Positions 1 through 9,060 of a stretch of DNA of 64,000 bases are shown here, in pieces. Source of the DNA: Pseudochelatococcus lubricantis. GTDB lineage: Bacteria; Pseudomonadota; Alphaproteobacteria; Rhizobiales; Beijerinckiaceae. Position numbers and translations under genes: made by a program. The notes under the pieces are model-generated. The model was given only the letters and a program-made list of their open reading frames with translations. It was not told where the DNA came from and did no database searches. Every line of letters starts with the position of its first letter. The first letter of the stretch is position 1. The stretch is taken from the NCBI RefSeq assembly GCF_042432495.1, contig NZ_JBHLXC010000006.1, positions 310,001-374,000 of the forward strand. Direction: 5' to 3'.

Positions 1-605
1 GAAACCCAGTCGGCCTGTGCCAGTTCCGCCTCGCCGGGCTGGCGGTCTCCAAAGTCCGCGCGCCGGCCGTACACGGCCCACGCCATGGTGCTGAGCCGCC
101 GCCCCACCAGCGTTTCCGGCGGATTGTCGGTGGCGCGGATGGCGATGTCCGCATCGCGCTTCGAGAGATTGAGCGGCTGGTTCGCCAGCAGGATTTCGAG
201 CTGGATATTCGGATATTCCCTGCGGAAACCGGCGAACAGCGGTGTCAGCAGATGGATCAGCAGGGTGTCGTTGGTGGTGATGCGCAACTCGCCGGCGGGC
301 GAATGCGAACAGCCCATCAGCATCCTGCTCAGCGCCGCGACATCGTCCGCCCAACGTTCCGAGATGGCGAGAATCTCCTCGCCCGGCGGCGTGGGCGTAT
401 AGCCGGAGCGGTGGCGCTCGAACAGCTTCACGCCGATCAGCGCCTCCAGATTGGCGAGCCGCCGGAAAACCGTGGAATGATTGACGCCGAGCGCCTCCGC
501 CGCGCCCGTCAGCGAGCCGGATTCACAGATGGCGCGGACCAGCCTGAAATCGTCCCACGACATCCGGCCGACGAAATCGCGGGAAGGTTGGCGCGGTTGT
601 TCCAC
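1..605 (-). CDS. LysR-family transcriptional regulator (3' end outside window)
   Basis: The protein has an N-terminal winged helix-turn-helix typical of LysR regulators (residues about 15-75, including SLTGAAEALGVNHSTVFRRL). The start of the effector-binding domain follows (GELRITTNDTLLIHLLTPLF). The reading frame is still open at the left edge, so the C-terminus is missing. I chose GTG at 605 because AGGAGA lies 5 bases upstream; an in-frame ATG at 563 lacks such a site. It is divergent from wrbA, and an 18-bp dyad lies between them, so autoregulation and control of wrbA are likely. The ligand is unknown. Confidence 0.9.
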   Translation of the reverse strand, partial: MEQPRQPSRDFVGRMSWDDFRLVRAICESGSLTGAAEALGVNHSTVFRRLANLEALIGVKLFERHRSGYTPTPPGEEILAISERWADDVAALSRMLMGCSHSPAGELRITTNDTLLIHLLTPLFAGFRREYPNIQLEILLANQPLNLSKRDADIAIRATDNPPETLVGRRLSTMAWAVYGRRADFGDRQPGEAELAQADWV

Positions 606-633
606 AACGGTCTCCTGTGCAGGAATCGTCCTT

Positions 634-651
634 GCTTGCATTGATGCAAGC
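634..651. promoter_or_regulatory. Perfect dyad between lysR and wrbA, candidate LysR operator
   Basis: Two perfect 8-bp inverted arms, GCTTGCAT and ATGCAAGC, are separated by TG. The site contains the T-N11-A pattern typical of LysR-family boxes. It sits 29 bp upstream of the lysR start and about 85 bp upstream of wrbA, the usual place for a divergent LysR operator. Binding by this regulator is inference. Confidence 0.6.
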
Positions 652-735
652 GGCATTCTGCGCAGATAGCGCTCGCGCTGTCACCCCGAAACGGTATTGT
701 CTGCCCATCCAACATCGAATGGGAGAACGATACCC

Positions 736-1338
736 ATGGCTGCCAAAGTCCTTGTCCTTTATTATTCGACCTACGGCCACATCGAAACGCTCGCCTATGC
801 CGTCGCCGAAGGCGCCGCGTCCGAAGGCGCGGAAGTCGTGGTGAAGCGCGTGCCGGAGACTGTGCCGGAAGAAATCGCCCGCAACGCCCATTTCAAGCTC
901 GACCAGAAGGCGCCCGTCGCCACCGTCGAGGAACTGGCCGACTATGACGCCATCATCTTCGGCGCGCCCACGCGCTTCGGTGTGGTCGCCTCGCAGCTTC
1001 GCGCCTTCATCGACCAGACCGGCGGGCTGTGGGCCAGGGGCGCCCTCATCGGCAAGGTCGGCGCGGTGTTCACCTCCTCCGCCACCCAGCACGGCGGCCA
1101 GGAGTCCACGCTGCTCACCTTCCTGCCCACGCTGCTGCACCACGGTTTCGTGATCGCCGGCCTGCCGTATTCCTTCGGCGGCCAGACGACGCTCGACGGC
1201 ATCGTCGGCGGCTCGCCCTATGGCGCATCCACGATTGCGGCGAGCGACGGCAGCCGCCAGCCCACGCAGGTGGACCTCGACGGCGCGAAGTTCCAGGGCG
1301 CCCATGTCGCCAAGCTCGCGGCCAAGCTGAAGAACTGA
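736..1338 (+). CDS. wrbA: NAD(P)H:quinone oxidoreductase, WrbA type
   Basis: A 200-residue flavodoxin-like protein. The N-terminal FMN phosphate loop (KVLVLYYSTYGHIETLA), the APTRFG motif and the TSSATQHGGQE segment are characteristic of WrbA, which reduces quinones by two electrons using FMN and NAD(P)H in the cytoplasm. The length matches the family. ATG at 736 is preceded by GGGAGA with 9-base spacing; an upstream in-frame ATG at 697 would add 13 residues unlike the family. It is divergent from a LysR regulator and ends at a strong terminator, so it is probably a single-gene unit with an oxidative-stress role. Confidence 0.93.
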   Translation: MAAKVLVLYYSTYGHIETLAYAVAEGAASEGAEVVVKRVPETVPEEIARNAHFKLDQKAPVATVEELADYDAIIFGAPTRFGVVASQLRAFIDQTGGLWARGALIGKVGAVFTSSATQHGGQESTLLTFLPTLLHHGFVIAGLPYSFGGQTTLDGIVGGSPYGASTIAASDGSRQPTQVDLDGAKFQGAHVAKLAAKLKN

Positions 1339-1364
1339 CGGGCCAGTTGCCCGATTGTTTGCGG

Positions 1365-1390
1365 AGGCCGGTCTTCGGACCGGCCTTTTT
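1365..1390 (+). terminator. Rho-independent terminator after wrbA
   Basis: A perfect 9-bp stem (AGGCCGGTC / GACCGGCCT) with a TTCG loop is followed directly by a run of five T. It lies 27 bp after the wrbA stop. The next gene is convergent. Confidence 0.9.
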
Positions 1391-1430
1391 CGTTGGCGCG
1401 CGTTATGCGTGAAGTGTCAGGCGGGAAGTA

Positions 1431-2435
1431 TCACGCCGTTCTGGGCGCGGCCGCGCGCCTCAGCCGGTCGTTGATCGCCTCGCCGAGCCCGGTATCGGGA
1501 ACGGGCGCCACTGCGATGCTGTCGATGCCTGGCCGGTCGAGCGCACGCAGATACGCGAATAGCCGCGCGGCGGCTTCCGCCAGATCGCCGCGCTCGCTGA
1601 GGTTGAGACAGGCGGCGGCCTGCTCCGTGCCCGGCAGGGGCGGGCCGAACAGCAGGGCAGCCTCGCCCGGCATAACGTCGCTTGCATGCATGCGCACGGC
1701 GGCGCGGGGGGCGTAGTGCGAGCTGAGCTGCCCCGGTGCCACGGGCGCACCCTCGTTTGCGGAAATGCCTACAGCCGGCTCATCCACGGCGAACCCGAGC
1801 ACGTCGGAAACGGCCTCTCGCGGCACGCCGCCCGGGCGCAACAGCACCGGCCGCTCTCCGAGGCATGCGACGATGGTCGATTCCACGCCCACCTGCGTTT
1901 CCCCACCATCAATAACGGCGGCGATGCGCCCGTCGAGATCGCCCAGCACATGGGCCGCGGACGTGGGGCTGACGCGCCCCGACCGGTTGGCGGAAGGGGC
2001 GGCGACAGGCACGCCCGCCGCCGCGAGCAGCGCACGGGCAACGGGGTGGGAGGGAACGCGCAGCGCCACGCTGTCGAGCCCGGCGGAAGCGAGATCGCTG
2101 ATCCGGCAATCGCCGGACTTCGGCACCACCAACGTCAGCGGCCCGGGCCAGAAGGCCTGCGCCAGCCGGCGCGCGGCGTCGCTGAAACGCCCGTCGCGCA
2201 TCGCGCTCGCGACATCGGGATAATGCGCGATCAGCGGGTTGAAGCGCGGCCGTTCCTTCGCCGCATAGATGGCGGCGACGGCCTCGCCGGAAGTCGCATC
2301 CGCGCCGAGACCGTAGACAGTCTCGGTCGGGAAAGCGACGAGCCGCCCAGCCCGCAGCAACGCCGCCGCGCGGGCAATACCTTCCGGGGTCGCCGGCAGC
2401 AGCAGGGTGGACGAATCGTCGGATCGGGCCGTCAT
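1431..2435 (-). CDS. L-threonylcarbamoyladenylate synthase (Sua5/YwlC type)
   Basis: A 334-residue protein of the long Sua5 architecture. The N-terminal YrdC-like catalytic domain (residues about 15-200; FPTETVYGLGADA and the KERPRFNPL substrate-binding segment are visible) is joined to a C-terminal Sua5 domain (SSHYAPR start). The family makes threonylcarbamoyl-AMP from threonine, bicarbonate and ATP for the t6A37 modification of ANN-decoding tRNAs. The start at ATG 2435 gives the family N-terminus; the frame is open farther upstream but that extension has no similarity. It is convergent with wrbA and appears monocistronic. Confidence 0.93.
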   Translation of the reverse strand: MTARSDDSSTLLLPATPEGIARAAALLRAGRLVAFPTETVYGLGADATSGEAVAAIYAAKERPRFNPLIAHYPDVASAMRDGRFSDAARRLAQAFWPGPLTLVVPKSGDCRISDLASAGLDSVALRVPSHPVARALLAAAGVPVAAPSANRSGRVSPTSAAHVLGDLDGRIAAVIDGGETQVGVESTIVACLGERPVLLRPGGVPREAVSDVLGFAVDEPAVGISANEGAPVAPGQLSSHYAPRAAVRMHASDVMPGEAALLFGPPLPGTEQAAACLNLSERGDLAEAAARLFAYLRALDRPGIDSIAVAPVPDTGLGEAINDRLRRAAAPRTA

Positions 2436-2777
2436 CGGAGCAGGGCAGGCGCCTAAATGGGCACAAACGTCGCGCCCAACGGCGGGCACGTGAAAAAGTA
2501 TCGGACAGGCAACGCGATAGCGGAAGTCGCGGCCGCATGCCAGCCCGTCCGCTCCCTCACGTTGACGCCGGCAGGCGCTACGCATAAAGCATCAGCGCGA
2601 GGTTGCCAAGCGTGTGCCCCAAGCGGACGCGGCTGGCGGATTCTCGCGCTGGATCGGGATGACTTCTTGCTGCTTCCCGCTCTGTCTCTTTGTTGATGCA
2701 CGATATTTCCCGGCGGGCGGGCATCGCTTTCCGGGATCGCGTTCCATACGCATGTCCAGATCAGGGGATGATACCGC
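2436..2777. other. Noncoding stretch upstream of corA and the Sua5 gene
   Basis: These 342 bases separate two divergent genes and should carry both promoters. Short open frames here have no recognisable protein character. I looked for a magnesium riboswitch ahead of corA and saw no convincing structure. Confidence 0.5.
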
Positions 2778-3767
2778 ATGCTGATCGTCTATCGCATCGC
2801 TCCCGGTGAGGCGCAACCGCAGAACGTCAGGCTGCAACGGCAGATGCTCGGTTTCGGCGAGCCCATCCCTCCCGATGCCGTATGGATCGACCTCGTCGAG
2901 CCGACGCGGGCCGAGGAGGAGCTTGTGGAAAAGACGCTCGGCGTCGAGATGCCCACCCGCGAGGACATGGACGACATCGAACTCTCCGAGCTGCTGTACC
3001 ACGACAACGGCGCGCGCTACATCACCGTGAAACTGCTCATTTCAGCCGACGACGAACCGGACATGGCCGGCGTCACGTTCGTGCTGAAGGGCAATACGCT
3101 CGTCACCGTGCGCTACGACGAGCCGCGCGCCTTTGCGATGTTCGCCTTCCGCGCGTCGAAGCCGGGCGGCACGACCGGCACGGCGGATGCCATCTTCCAG
3201 GGGCTGATCGACGCCATCATCGACCGTTCCGCCGAGGTGTTGCAGGCAACGGCGGAGGAAATCAACGTGCTGTCGCGCTCCGTGTTCGAGGAGAAAAGCA
3301 AGGCCGCCGGCAAGGGCCACCAGCGGACGCTGCGCGCGCTCGGCCACGCCGGCACCTTCATCGCCATGAGCCGCGAGAGCCTGGTGTCGCTGGAGCGCGC
3401 CCTGCTGTTCCTGTCCGCGAGTTACCGCAGCGGCGGGGGCAGCGGCGAACTGCGCAAGGAGCTGCGCACCATCCTGCGCGACATCCAGTCCCTGGAGGAG
3501 CACGCCACCTTCCAGTCCGGCAAGATCCAGTTCCTGCTCGATGCGACGCTCGGCCTCGTCAACCTCGAACAGAACAACATCATCAAGCTGTTCTCGGTCA
3601 TGTCCGTTGTGTTCATGCCGCCCACGCTGATCGCTTCCATCTACGGCATGAACTTTCAGGACATGCCGGAACTCGGCTGGCAGTTCGGCTATCCGGTCGC
3701 TATCTTCGTCATGATCATGGCCGCGGTCACGCCCTACTTTTTTTTCCGGTGGAAGGGCTGGTTGTAG
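2778..3767 (+). CDS. corA: CorA-family divalent metal ion transporter
   Basis: A 329-residue CorA protein. It has a large cytoplasmic N-terminal domain, then two C-terminal membrane helices with the signature YGMNF loop at about residues 289-293, and a second helix ending in a basic tail (RWKGWL). CorA pentamers carry Mg2+, and often Co2+ or Ni2+, across the inner membrane. ATG 2778 follows AGGGG by 10 bases. The gene stands alone, 49 bp ahead of recN. The exact metal cannot be read from the sequence. Confidence 0.92.
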   Translation: MLIVYRIAPGEAQPQNVRLQRQMLGFGEPIPPDAVWIDLVEPTRAEEELVEKTLGVEMPTREDMDDIELSELLYHDNGARYITVKLLISADDEPDMAGVTFVLKGNTLVTVRYDEPRAFAMFAFRASKPGGTTGTADAIFQGLIDAIIDRSAEVLQATAEEINVLSRSVFEEKSKAAGKGHQRTLRALGHAGTFIAMSRESLVSLERALLFLSASYRSGGGSGELRKELRTILRDIQSLEEHATFQSGKIQFLLDATLGLVNLEQNNIIKLFSVMSVVFMPPTLIASIYGMNFQDMPELGWQFGYPVAIFVMIMAAVTPYFFFRWKGWL

Positions 3768-3776
3768 GCAGAATTT

Positions 3777-3791
3777 GTTGCTACTCTGTTC
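3777..3791. promoter_or_regulatory. LexA-like box upstream of recN (one mismatch)
   Basis: GTTG-N7-GTTC lies 25 bp before the recN start. The alphaproteobacterial SOS consensus is GTTC-N7-GTTC, so 7 of 8 fixed bases match. recN is a classic SOS gene, which supports the site, but one half is imperfect. Confidence 0.45.
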
Positions 3792-3816
3792 CCATCCTTT
3801 CCGGATAGCGTGAGCG

Positions 3817-5499
3817 ATGCTGGTTCATCTTTCGATTCGCGATATCGTCCTGATCGACCGCCTCGACCTCGCGTTCGAGGAGGGGCTGACCGTGCTCACC
3901 GGCGAGACGGGGGCGGGCAAGTCGATCCTGCTCGATGCCTTCGCGCTGGCGCTCGGCGGGCGTGGGGATGGCGCGCTGGTTCGCCACGGGCAGGCGCAGG
4001 GGCAGGTCACCGCCTCCTTCGAGGTGGCGCCGGAGCACCCCGCGCGCCGCGCCGCGGACGAGTTCTGCGACCCCGGCGACGGGCAGATCATCCTGCGCCG
4101 CGTCCAATATGCCGACGGGCGCACGCGCGCCTTCGTCAACGACCGGCCCGTCAGCGTGCAGACGCTGCGCGGCATCGGCGTGCATCTCGTTGAAATCCAC
4201 GGCCAGCACGACGACCGGGCCCTGACCGATCCGGCCTCGCACCGCGCCATTCTCGACGCGCTGGGGGGCCTGGAGGCGCAGGCGGACGAGGTGGCCGGCG
4301 CCTACGGCGCCTATCAGCGCCTGAAGCGGGCGCTCGCCGACCACGCGGCGCGGGTGGAGGCCGCACGCAACGAGGCGGATTTTCTGCGCCACGCGGCGGA
4401 GGAACTCGCGCAGCTCGCGCCGGAACCGGGCGAGGAGGAACAGCTTGCGGCGCGCCGCCAGGTGATGATGCAGTCGGAAAAGGTGGCGCGCGAGCTGCGG
4501 GAGGCATACGAGAGTGTCGCCGGCAACACCTCGCCCTTGCCGGTGCTGGCGTCGACCGTCCGGCGGCTGGAGCGGCGGGCGGATCAGGCGCCCGCGCTGA
4601 TCGAACCCTCGGTGAAGGCGCTAGACGAAGCCATCAACGCACTCGAAATCGCCGGCAACGTGCTCGAACAGGCGCTGCGCGACGCCGAGTACGATCCGCG
4701 TGAGCTGGAGCAGACGGAAGAGCGCCTGTTCGCCATCCGGGCGGCGGCGCGCAAGTTCAACGTGCTCGCCGACGATCTCGCGGCCCTGCGCGAAAAATTC
4801 GAGGCCGACCTTGCGGCGCTCGACGCGGGGGAGGAGCGGCTCGCGAGCCTTGCGGCGGAACTGGCGCAGGCGGAGGCGGCCTATCTCGCGGCGGCGGGCT
4901 CCCTGAGCGCGGCGCGGCGGGCGGCGGGCGAAAAGCTCGATGCCGCCGTCAATGGCGAACTGCCGCCGTTGAAGCTGGAGCGGGCGCGCTTCATCACCCG
5001 CGTCGACACAGACGAGAACGCGCGCACCGCCGAGGGCTTCGACCGCGTGGAATTCTGGGTGCAGACCAACCCCGGCACGAAACCCGGCGCGATGATGAAA
5101 GTGGCCTCCGGCGGCGAGCTGTCGCGCTTCATGCTGGCGCTCAAGGTGGTGCTGGCGGACCGGGGCTCCGCGCCCACGCTCGTGTTCGACGAGATCGATA
5201 CCGGCGTCGGCGGCGCGGTGGCGGATGCCATCGGCCACCGGCTCGCCCGCCTGTCGCGCGGCGTGCAGGTCATCGCCGTGACGCATGCGCCGCAGGTGGC
5301 CGCGCGCGCCCTCACGCATCTGCTGATCGCCAAGCAGGCCGTCGGCGACAGGAGCGCGAACGGCGAGGAGCGTGTCGCGACCCGCGTCGCGCCGCTGGCG
5401 CACGACGAGCGGCAGGAGGAGATCGCGCGCATGCTCGCCGGCGCGACCATCACAAGCGAGGCGCGCGCCGCCGCCGTCCGCCTGCTGAAGGGAGCCTGA
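3817..5499 (+). CDS. recN: DNA repair protein RecN
   Basis: A 560-residue SMC-like ATPase. It shows an N-terminal Walker A (GETGAGKS, about residues 29-36), a central coiled-coil region rich in Ala, Glu and Arg, and a C-terminal ABC signature (SGGELSRFMLALK) with Walker B (LVFDEIDTGVGG). RecN helps tether and repair DNA double-strand breaks. ligA begins two bases after its stop, so the two repair genes are almost certainly cotranscribed. An imperfect LexA-type box lies just upstream, which suggests SOS control. Confidence 0.96.
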   Translation: MLVHLSIRDIVLIDRLDLAFEEGLTVLTGETGAGKSILLDAFALALGGRGDGALVRHGQAQGQVTASFEVAPEHPARRAADEFCDPGDGQIILRRVQYADGRTRAFVNDRPVSVQTLRGIGVHLVEIHGQHDDRALTDPASHRAILDALGGLEAQADEVAGAYGAYQRLKRALADHAARVEAARNEADFLRHAAEELAQLAPEPGEEEQLAARRQVMMQSEKVARELREAYESVAGNTSPLPVLASTVRRLERRADQAPALIEPSVKALDEAINALEIAGNVLEQALRDAEYDPRELEQTEERLFAIRAAARKFNVLADDLAALREKFEADLAALDAGEERLASLAAELAQAEAAYLAAAGSLSAARRAAGEKLDAAVNGELPPLKLERARFITRVDTDENARTAEGFDRVEFWVQTNPGTKPGAMMKVASGGELSRFMLALKVVLADRGSAPTLVFDEIDTGVGGAVADAIGHRLARLSRGVQVIAVTHAPQVAARALTHLLIAKQAVGDRSANGEERVATRVAPLAHDERQEEIARMLAGATITSEARAAAVRLLKGA

Positions 5500-5501
5500 G
5501 C

Positions 5502-7679
5502 ATGGCGTCCGATCTGCGTCCGGTCGACGTGGCCGTCCTGACACCGCGCGAGGCAAAGCGGGAGCATGCGGCGCTGGGCGCGGAAATCGCAGCCCATGAC
5601 GTGCGCTATTTCAGCGAGGATGCGCCGGTCATTTCGGATGCGGACTACGACGCCCTTCGCCGCCGCTACGATGCGCTCGAAGCGCGCTTTTCGACGCTGC
5701 GCGACGCCGAGAGCCTGTCGGTCAAGGTTGGCGCGCGGCCGTCCGAAAAATTCGCCAAGGTGCGCCACAGGGTGCCGATGCTCTCGTTGTCGAACGGCTT
5801 TTCGGACGACGATGTGCGCGAGTTCGTCGCCCGCGTGCGCCGTTTTCTCGACTGGCCGGCGGACACGCCGCTCGTCTTCACCGCCGAACCCAAGATAGAC
5901 GGCCTTTCCTGCAGCCTGCGCTACGAGGGCGGCAGGCTGGTGACCGCCGCGACGCGCGGCGACGGCGAGGAGGGCGAGGACGTGACCGCCAACGCGCTGA
6001 CGGTGGCGGGCATTCCCCACCAACTGGCGGGCGGCGACGTGCCGGAGGTTATCGAGGTGCGCGGCGAGGTCTATATGCGCCACACCGATTTCGCCGCCCT
6101 CAACGCCCGCCAGCTGGAGGCCGGCAAGCCGGTGTTCGCCAATCCGCGCAATGCGGCGGCCGGTTCCCTGCGCCAGCTCGATCCGCAGATCACCGCGGCG
6201 CGGCCGCTCGCGTTCTTCGCTTATGCGTGGGGCGAACGCACGGCCCTGCCGGCGGATACGCAATATGGCGTCATCGCCGCTTTCCAGCGCTGGGGCCTGC
6301 CGGTCAATCCGCTGATGACGCGCTGCCAGTCGGCCGACGAGCTGCTCGCCCACTACCGCATCATCGAGGCACAGCGCGCCGATCTCGGTTACGACATCGA
6401 CGGCGTCGTCTACAAGATCGATAGCCTCGCGCTGCAGGAACGCCTCGGCTTCGTCTCACGCAGCCCGCGCTGGGCGCTGGCGCACAAATTCCCGGCCGAG
6501 CGAGCGGCCACGACACTGCTCGCCATCGACATCCAGGTGGGACGCACCGGCGTGCTGACGCCCGTCGCCAAGCTCAAACCCGTGACGGTGGGCGGCGTCG
6601 TCGTGTCGAACGCGACCCTCCACAACGAAGACGAGATCGCGCGCAAGGACGTGCGCATCGGCGATACCGTCATCGTCCAGCGCGCGGGCGATGTGATCCC
6701 GCAGATCATCGGTGTCGTCCCCGAACGCCGCCCGGCGGACGCGCCGCCCTTCGTGTTTCCGGAAGTCTGCCCCGTATGCGGCGCCCACGCGGTACGCGAA
6801 ACAAATCCGCGCACGGGCCGGCAGGACGTGGCGCGCCGCTGCACCGGCGGCCTCACCTGCGAGGCGCAGGCGGTGGAACGGCTGAAGCACTTCGTCTCGC
6901 GCAACGCCTTCGACATCGACGGGCTGGGTGAGAAGCAGATCGAGCTGTTTTTCGCGAAGGGGCTGGTGCACGGCCCGCAGGACATCTTCACCCTGGAGGA
7001 GCGCGATTCACAGAACCCGGTCAGCAAGCTGAAGAACTACGAGGGCTTCGGCGAGGTGAGCGTGCGCAACCTCTTCGCCGCCATCGACTCGCGCCGCACG
7101 GTGACACTTAACCGCTTCATCTTCGCGCTCGGCATCCGCCATGTCGGCGAGACGACGGCGAAGCTGCTCGCGCGCCATTACGGCAGCTTCGCCGCGTTCC
7201 GGCAGGCCGCCCTCGACGCCGGCAGGGGGATATCGGCCGAGGCGCTGAACAACGAAGCCTGGGCGGAACTGACCTCCATCGACGGCATCGGCGAGGTGGT
7301 GGCGGACGCCATCGTGCAGTTCTTCGCCGAACCGCACAACATCGAGACGCTCGACGCGCTGCTGGCACGGGTGACGCCTCAGCCGATGGAGGCGACGGTC
7401 AGCGACAGCCCCGTGGCGGGCAAGACGGTGGTGTTCACCGGCTCGCTGGAACGCATGACGCGCGAGGAGGCGAAGGCCATGGCGGAACGTTTTGGCGCGA
7501 AGGTCGCGGGTTCCGTCTCGGTGAAGACCGATCTCGTCGTCGCCGGCCCGAAGGCGGGATCGAAGCTGGAGCGCGCACGGGCGCTGGGCATCGAAACCAT
7601 CGACGAGGACGCATGGCTGGCGCTGGTGCAGGCGGGCGCACAGGGCGCGGTGGAGCAGGAGAGCGATATCGCCTCATGA
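5502..7679 (+). CDS. ligA: NAD-dependent DNA ligase LigA
   Basis: A 725-residue bacterial DNA ligase with all expected parts: the NAD-binding Ia domain, the adenylation motif KIDG (Lys at about residue 131), an OB fold, a four-Cys zinc finger (CPVCGAH through RCTGGLTCEAQ), helix-hairpin-helix repeats and a C-terminal BRCT domain (AGKTVVFTGSLERMTREEA). It seals nicks in replication and repair using NAD+. The 2-base gap to recN shows translational coupling in a repair operon. Confidence 0.97.
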   Translation: MASDLRPVDVAVLTPREAKREHAALGAEIAAHDVRYFSEDAPVISDADYDALRRRYDALEARFSTLRDAESLSVKVGARPSEKFAKVRHRVPMLSLSNGFSDDDVREFVARVRRFLDWPADTPLVFTAEPKIDGLSCSLRYEGGRLVTAATRGDGEEGEDVTANALTVAGIPHQLAGGDVPEVIEVRGEVYMRHTDFAALNARQLEAGKPVFANPRNAAAGSLRQLDPQITAARPLAFFAYAWGERTALPADTQYGVIAAFQRWGLPVNPLMTRCQSADELLAHYRIIEAQRADLGYDIDGVVYKIDSLALQERLGFVSRSPRWALAHKFPAERAATTLLAIDIQVGRTGVLTPVAKLKPVTVGGVVVSNATLHNEDEIARKDVRIGDTVIVQRAGDVIPQIIGVVPERRPADAPPFVFPEVCPVCGAHAVRETNPRTGRQDVARRCTGGLTCEAQAVERLKHFVSRNAFDIDGLGEKQIELFFAKGLVHGPQDIFTLEERDSQNPVSKLKNYEGFGEVSVRNLFAAIDSRRTVTLNRFIFALGIRHVGETTAKLLARHYGSFAAFRQAALDAGRGISAEALNNEAWAELTSIDGIGEVVADAIVQFFAEPHNIETLDALLARVTPQPMEATVSDSPVAGKTVVFTGSLERMTREEAKAMAERFGAKVAGSVSVKTDLVVAGPKAGSKLERARALGIETIDEDAWLALVQAGAQGAVEQESDIAS

Positions 7680-7757
7680 GCTTGCATCCCGGGAACAGGC
7701 TCACCATCCTCCGGCCGGCCTCGTCCACGTGGACGGCGTATTCTGACGGTTTCCGCC

Positions 7758-8867
7758 ATGCCGGGCGCCTCCGCTGACCGCTTCGCCGCCTGCGGGCCGG
7801 CGGATTTACCGTGGGCGTCTCTCGCCGGCCCGCTGGTCGCCGCCGAGGACATGCTGGCACGCCTTGACGAGCGCCTGCGCGCAGGCGCCGCCGGCGAGGG
7901 ATGGATCGCCCGTTCGCATTTCGCGGATGCCTGCGCGTCGCTGTGGATCGAGGGAGAACTCGTGGCGCTGGAAGATCTGGTGCTGCATGACGCCGGCATG
8001 GATATACATGCCCCGACGCCGCAGTTGATCCGCGCGCGGGCCATCGTCGGCGCGCGCCGCCTCATCGCGGCGCAGCCTTCAGGCTGGGCCCTGTCGCCGG
8101 AAGGTTTCGCGCGCCTGCACGGCGAGGGGGAGCGCCCGCAAACCCGCCTGCCGGGGGCGGAAATCGCGGACGCGCGCGCGCCGGAAGCCACGGCCGAAAA
8201 CGCAGCGCTCGATTCCGCGCTGGCGCTGATCGACGTCGCGCTCGCCCGCTCGGCGCAAGTGCTCGCCGGAGAAGCGCGGGCGGAAGGCGGGATGCGGCGG
8301 GAGCCGCTGCCGGCAGCGGACCCGGACGACGCCGCGCAACTGGCCGCATGGCAGCGTATGGCCGCCGTCATGGACGGCCTGCCGCCGGTCATCGCCGCCG
8401 GCCTGCTGTGGGATGCGTGGGAGACGGCGCCACCCGTGCGCCGGGGCGCGTGGCTCGGCCGGCAGATCGTGGCGGATTACTTGCGGCAGCGCGGCAAGAC
8501 GCTGGCGCACCTGCCGTGCCTCAACACGGGCTTGCGCCTTTCCCCGTGGGAGCGGCGGCGCTCGCCCGACCGCGCGACGCGGCTCGCCGCGTGGTGCGAG
8601 GCCGTGCGCGCCTGCGCGGCGGCGGGCCTGCGCGAACACGACCGCCTGACGCTGGCGATCAGCCTGCTGGAGCGCAAGTGCGCCAACCGGCGCACGACAT
8701 CGCGGCTGCCGGCGCTGATCGCGCTGGCAACGCGCCGGCCGCTGGTGACGGCGGGCACGGTGGCGCAGGCGCTCGCCGTTTCCCCGCGCGCGGCACAGGG
8801 TCTGATCGCCGAACTCGGACTGCGCGAGACGACCGGCCGCGGAAGGTATCGCGCATGGGCGTTGTGA
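7758..8867 (+). CDS. RHE_PE00001-family protein, possible degenerate Fic fold with C-terminal winged helix
   Basis: A 369-residue protein of the rhizobial RHE_PE00001 family (DUF1612 plus a helix-turn-helix domain); its function is not known. Residues 61-66 read SLWIEG, which fits the (S/T)xxxE(G/N) inhibitory helix of Fic proteins. Residues 225-242 (PPVRRGAWLGRQIVADYL) sit where a Fic catalytic loop HPFxxGNGRxxR would be, but the His and GNGR residues are absent. Residues about 320-365 look like a winged helix. I infer a Fic-like scaffold without AMPylation activity, perhaps acting as a DNA-binding regulator. It lies 78 bp after ligA with a weak ribosome site. Confidence 0.75.
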   Translation: MPGASADRFAACGPADLPWASLAGPLVAAEDMLARLDERLRAGAAGEGWIARSHFADACASLWIEGELVALEDLVLHDAGMDIHAPTPQLIRARAIVGARRLIAAQPSGWALSPEGFARLHGEGERPQTRLPGAEIADARAPEATAENAALDSALALIDVALARSAQVLAGEARAEGGMRREPLPAADPDDAAQLAAWQRMAAVMDGLPPVIAAGLLWDAWETAPPVRRGAWLGRQIVADYLRQRGKTLAHLPCLNTGLRLSPWERRRSPDRATRLAAWCEAVRACAAAGLREHDRLTLAISLLERKCANRRTTSRLPALIALATRRPLVTAGTVAQALAVSPRAAQGLIAELGLRETTGRGRYRAWAL

Positions 8868-9060
8868 CAGTTTCCGTGCGATGCAACAATTGTAGTACGG
8901 GGGCCGCTTGACGACACATGCCCGTCATGGTTGTCATGCAAAACGTCGACCGTGCAAATAGTTGCCATTGTTACAAGCATTCTATCGTTGACGTGGCTCA
9001 TGGCGCGACGGGTCGGAAGATGGCTTCGCTTGTTTCCGTTTCAACGGCTGGAGAGTAGAC

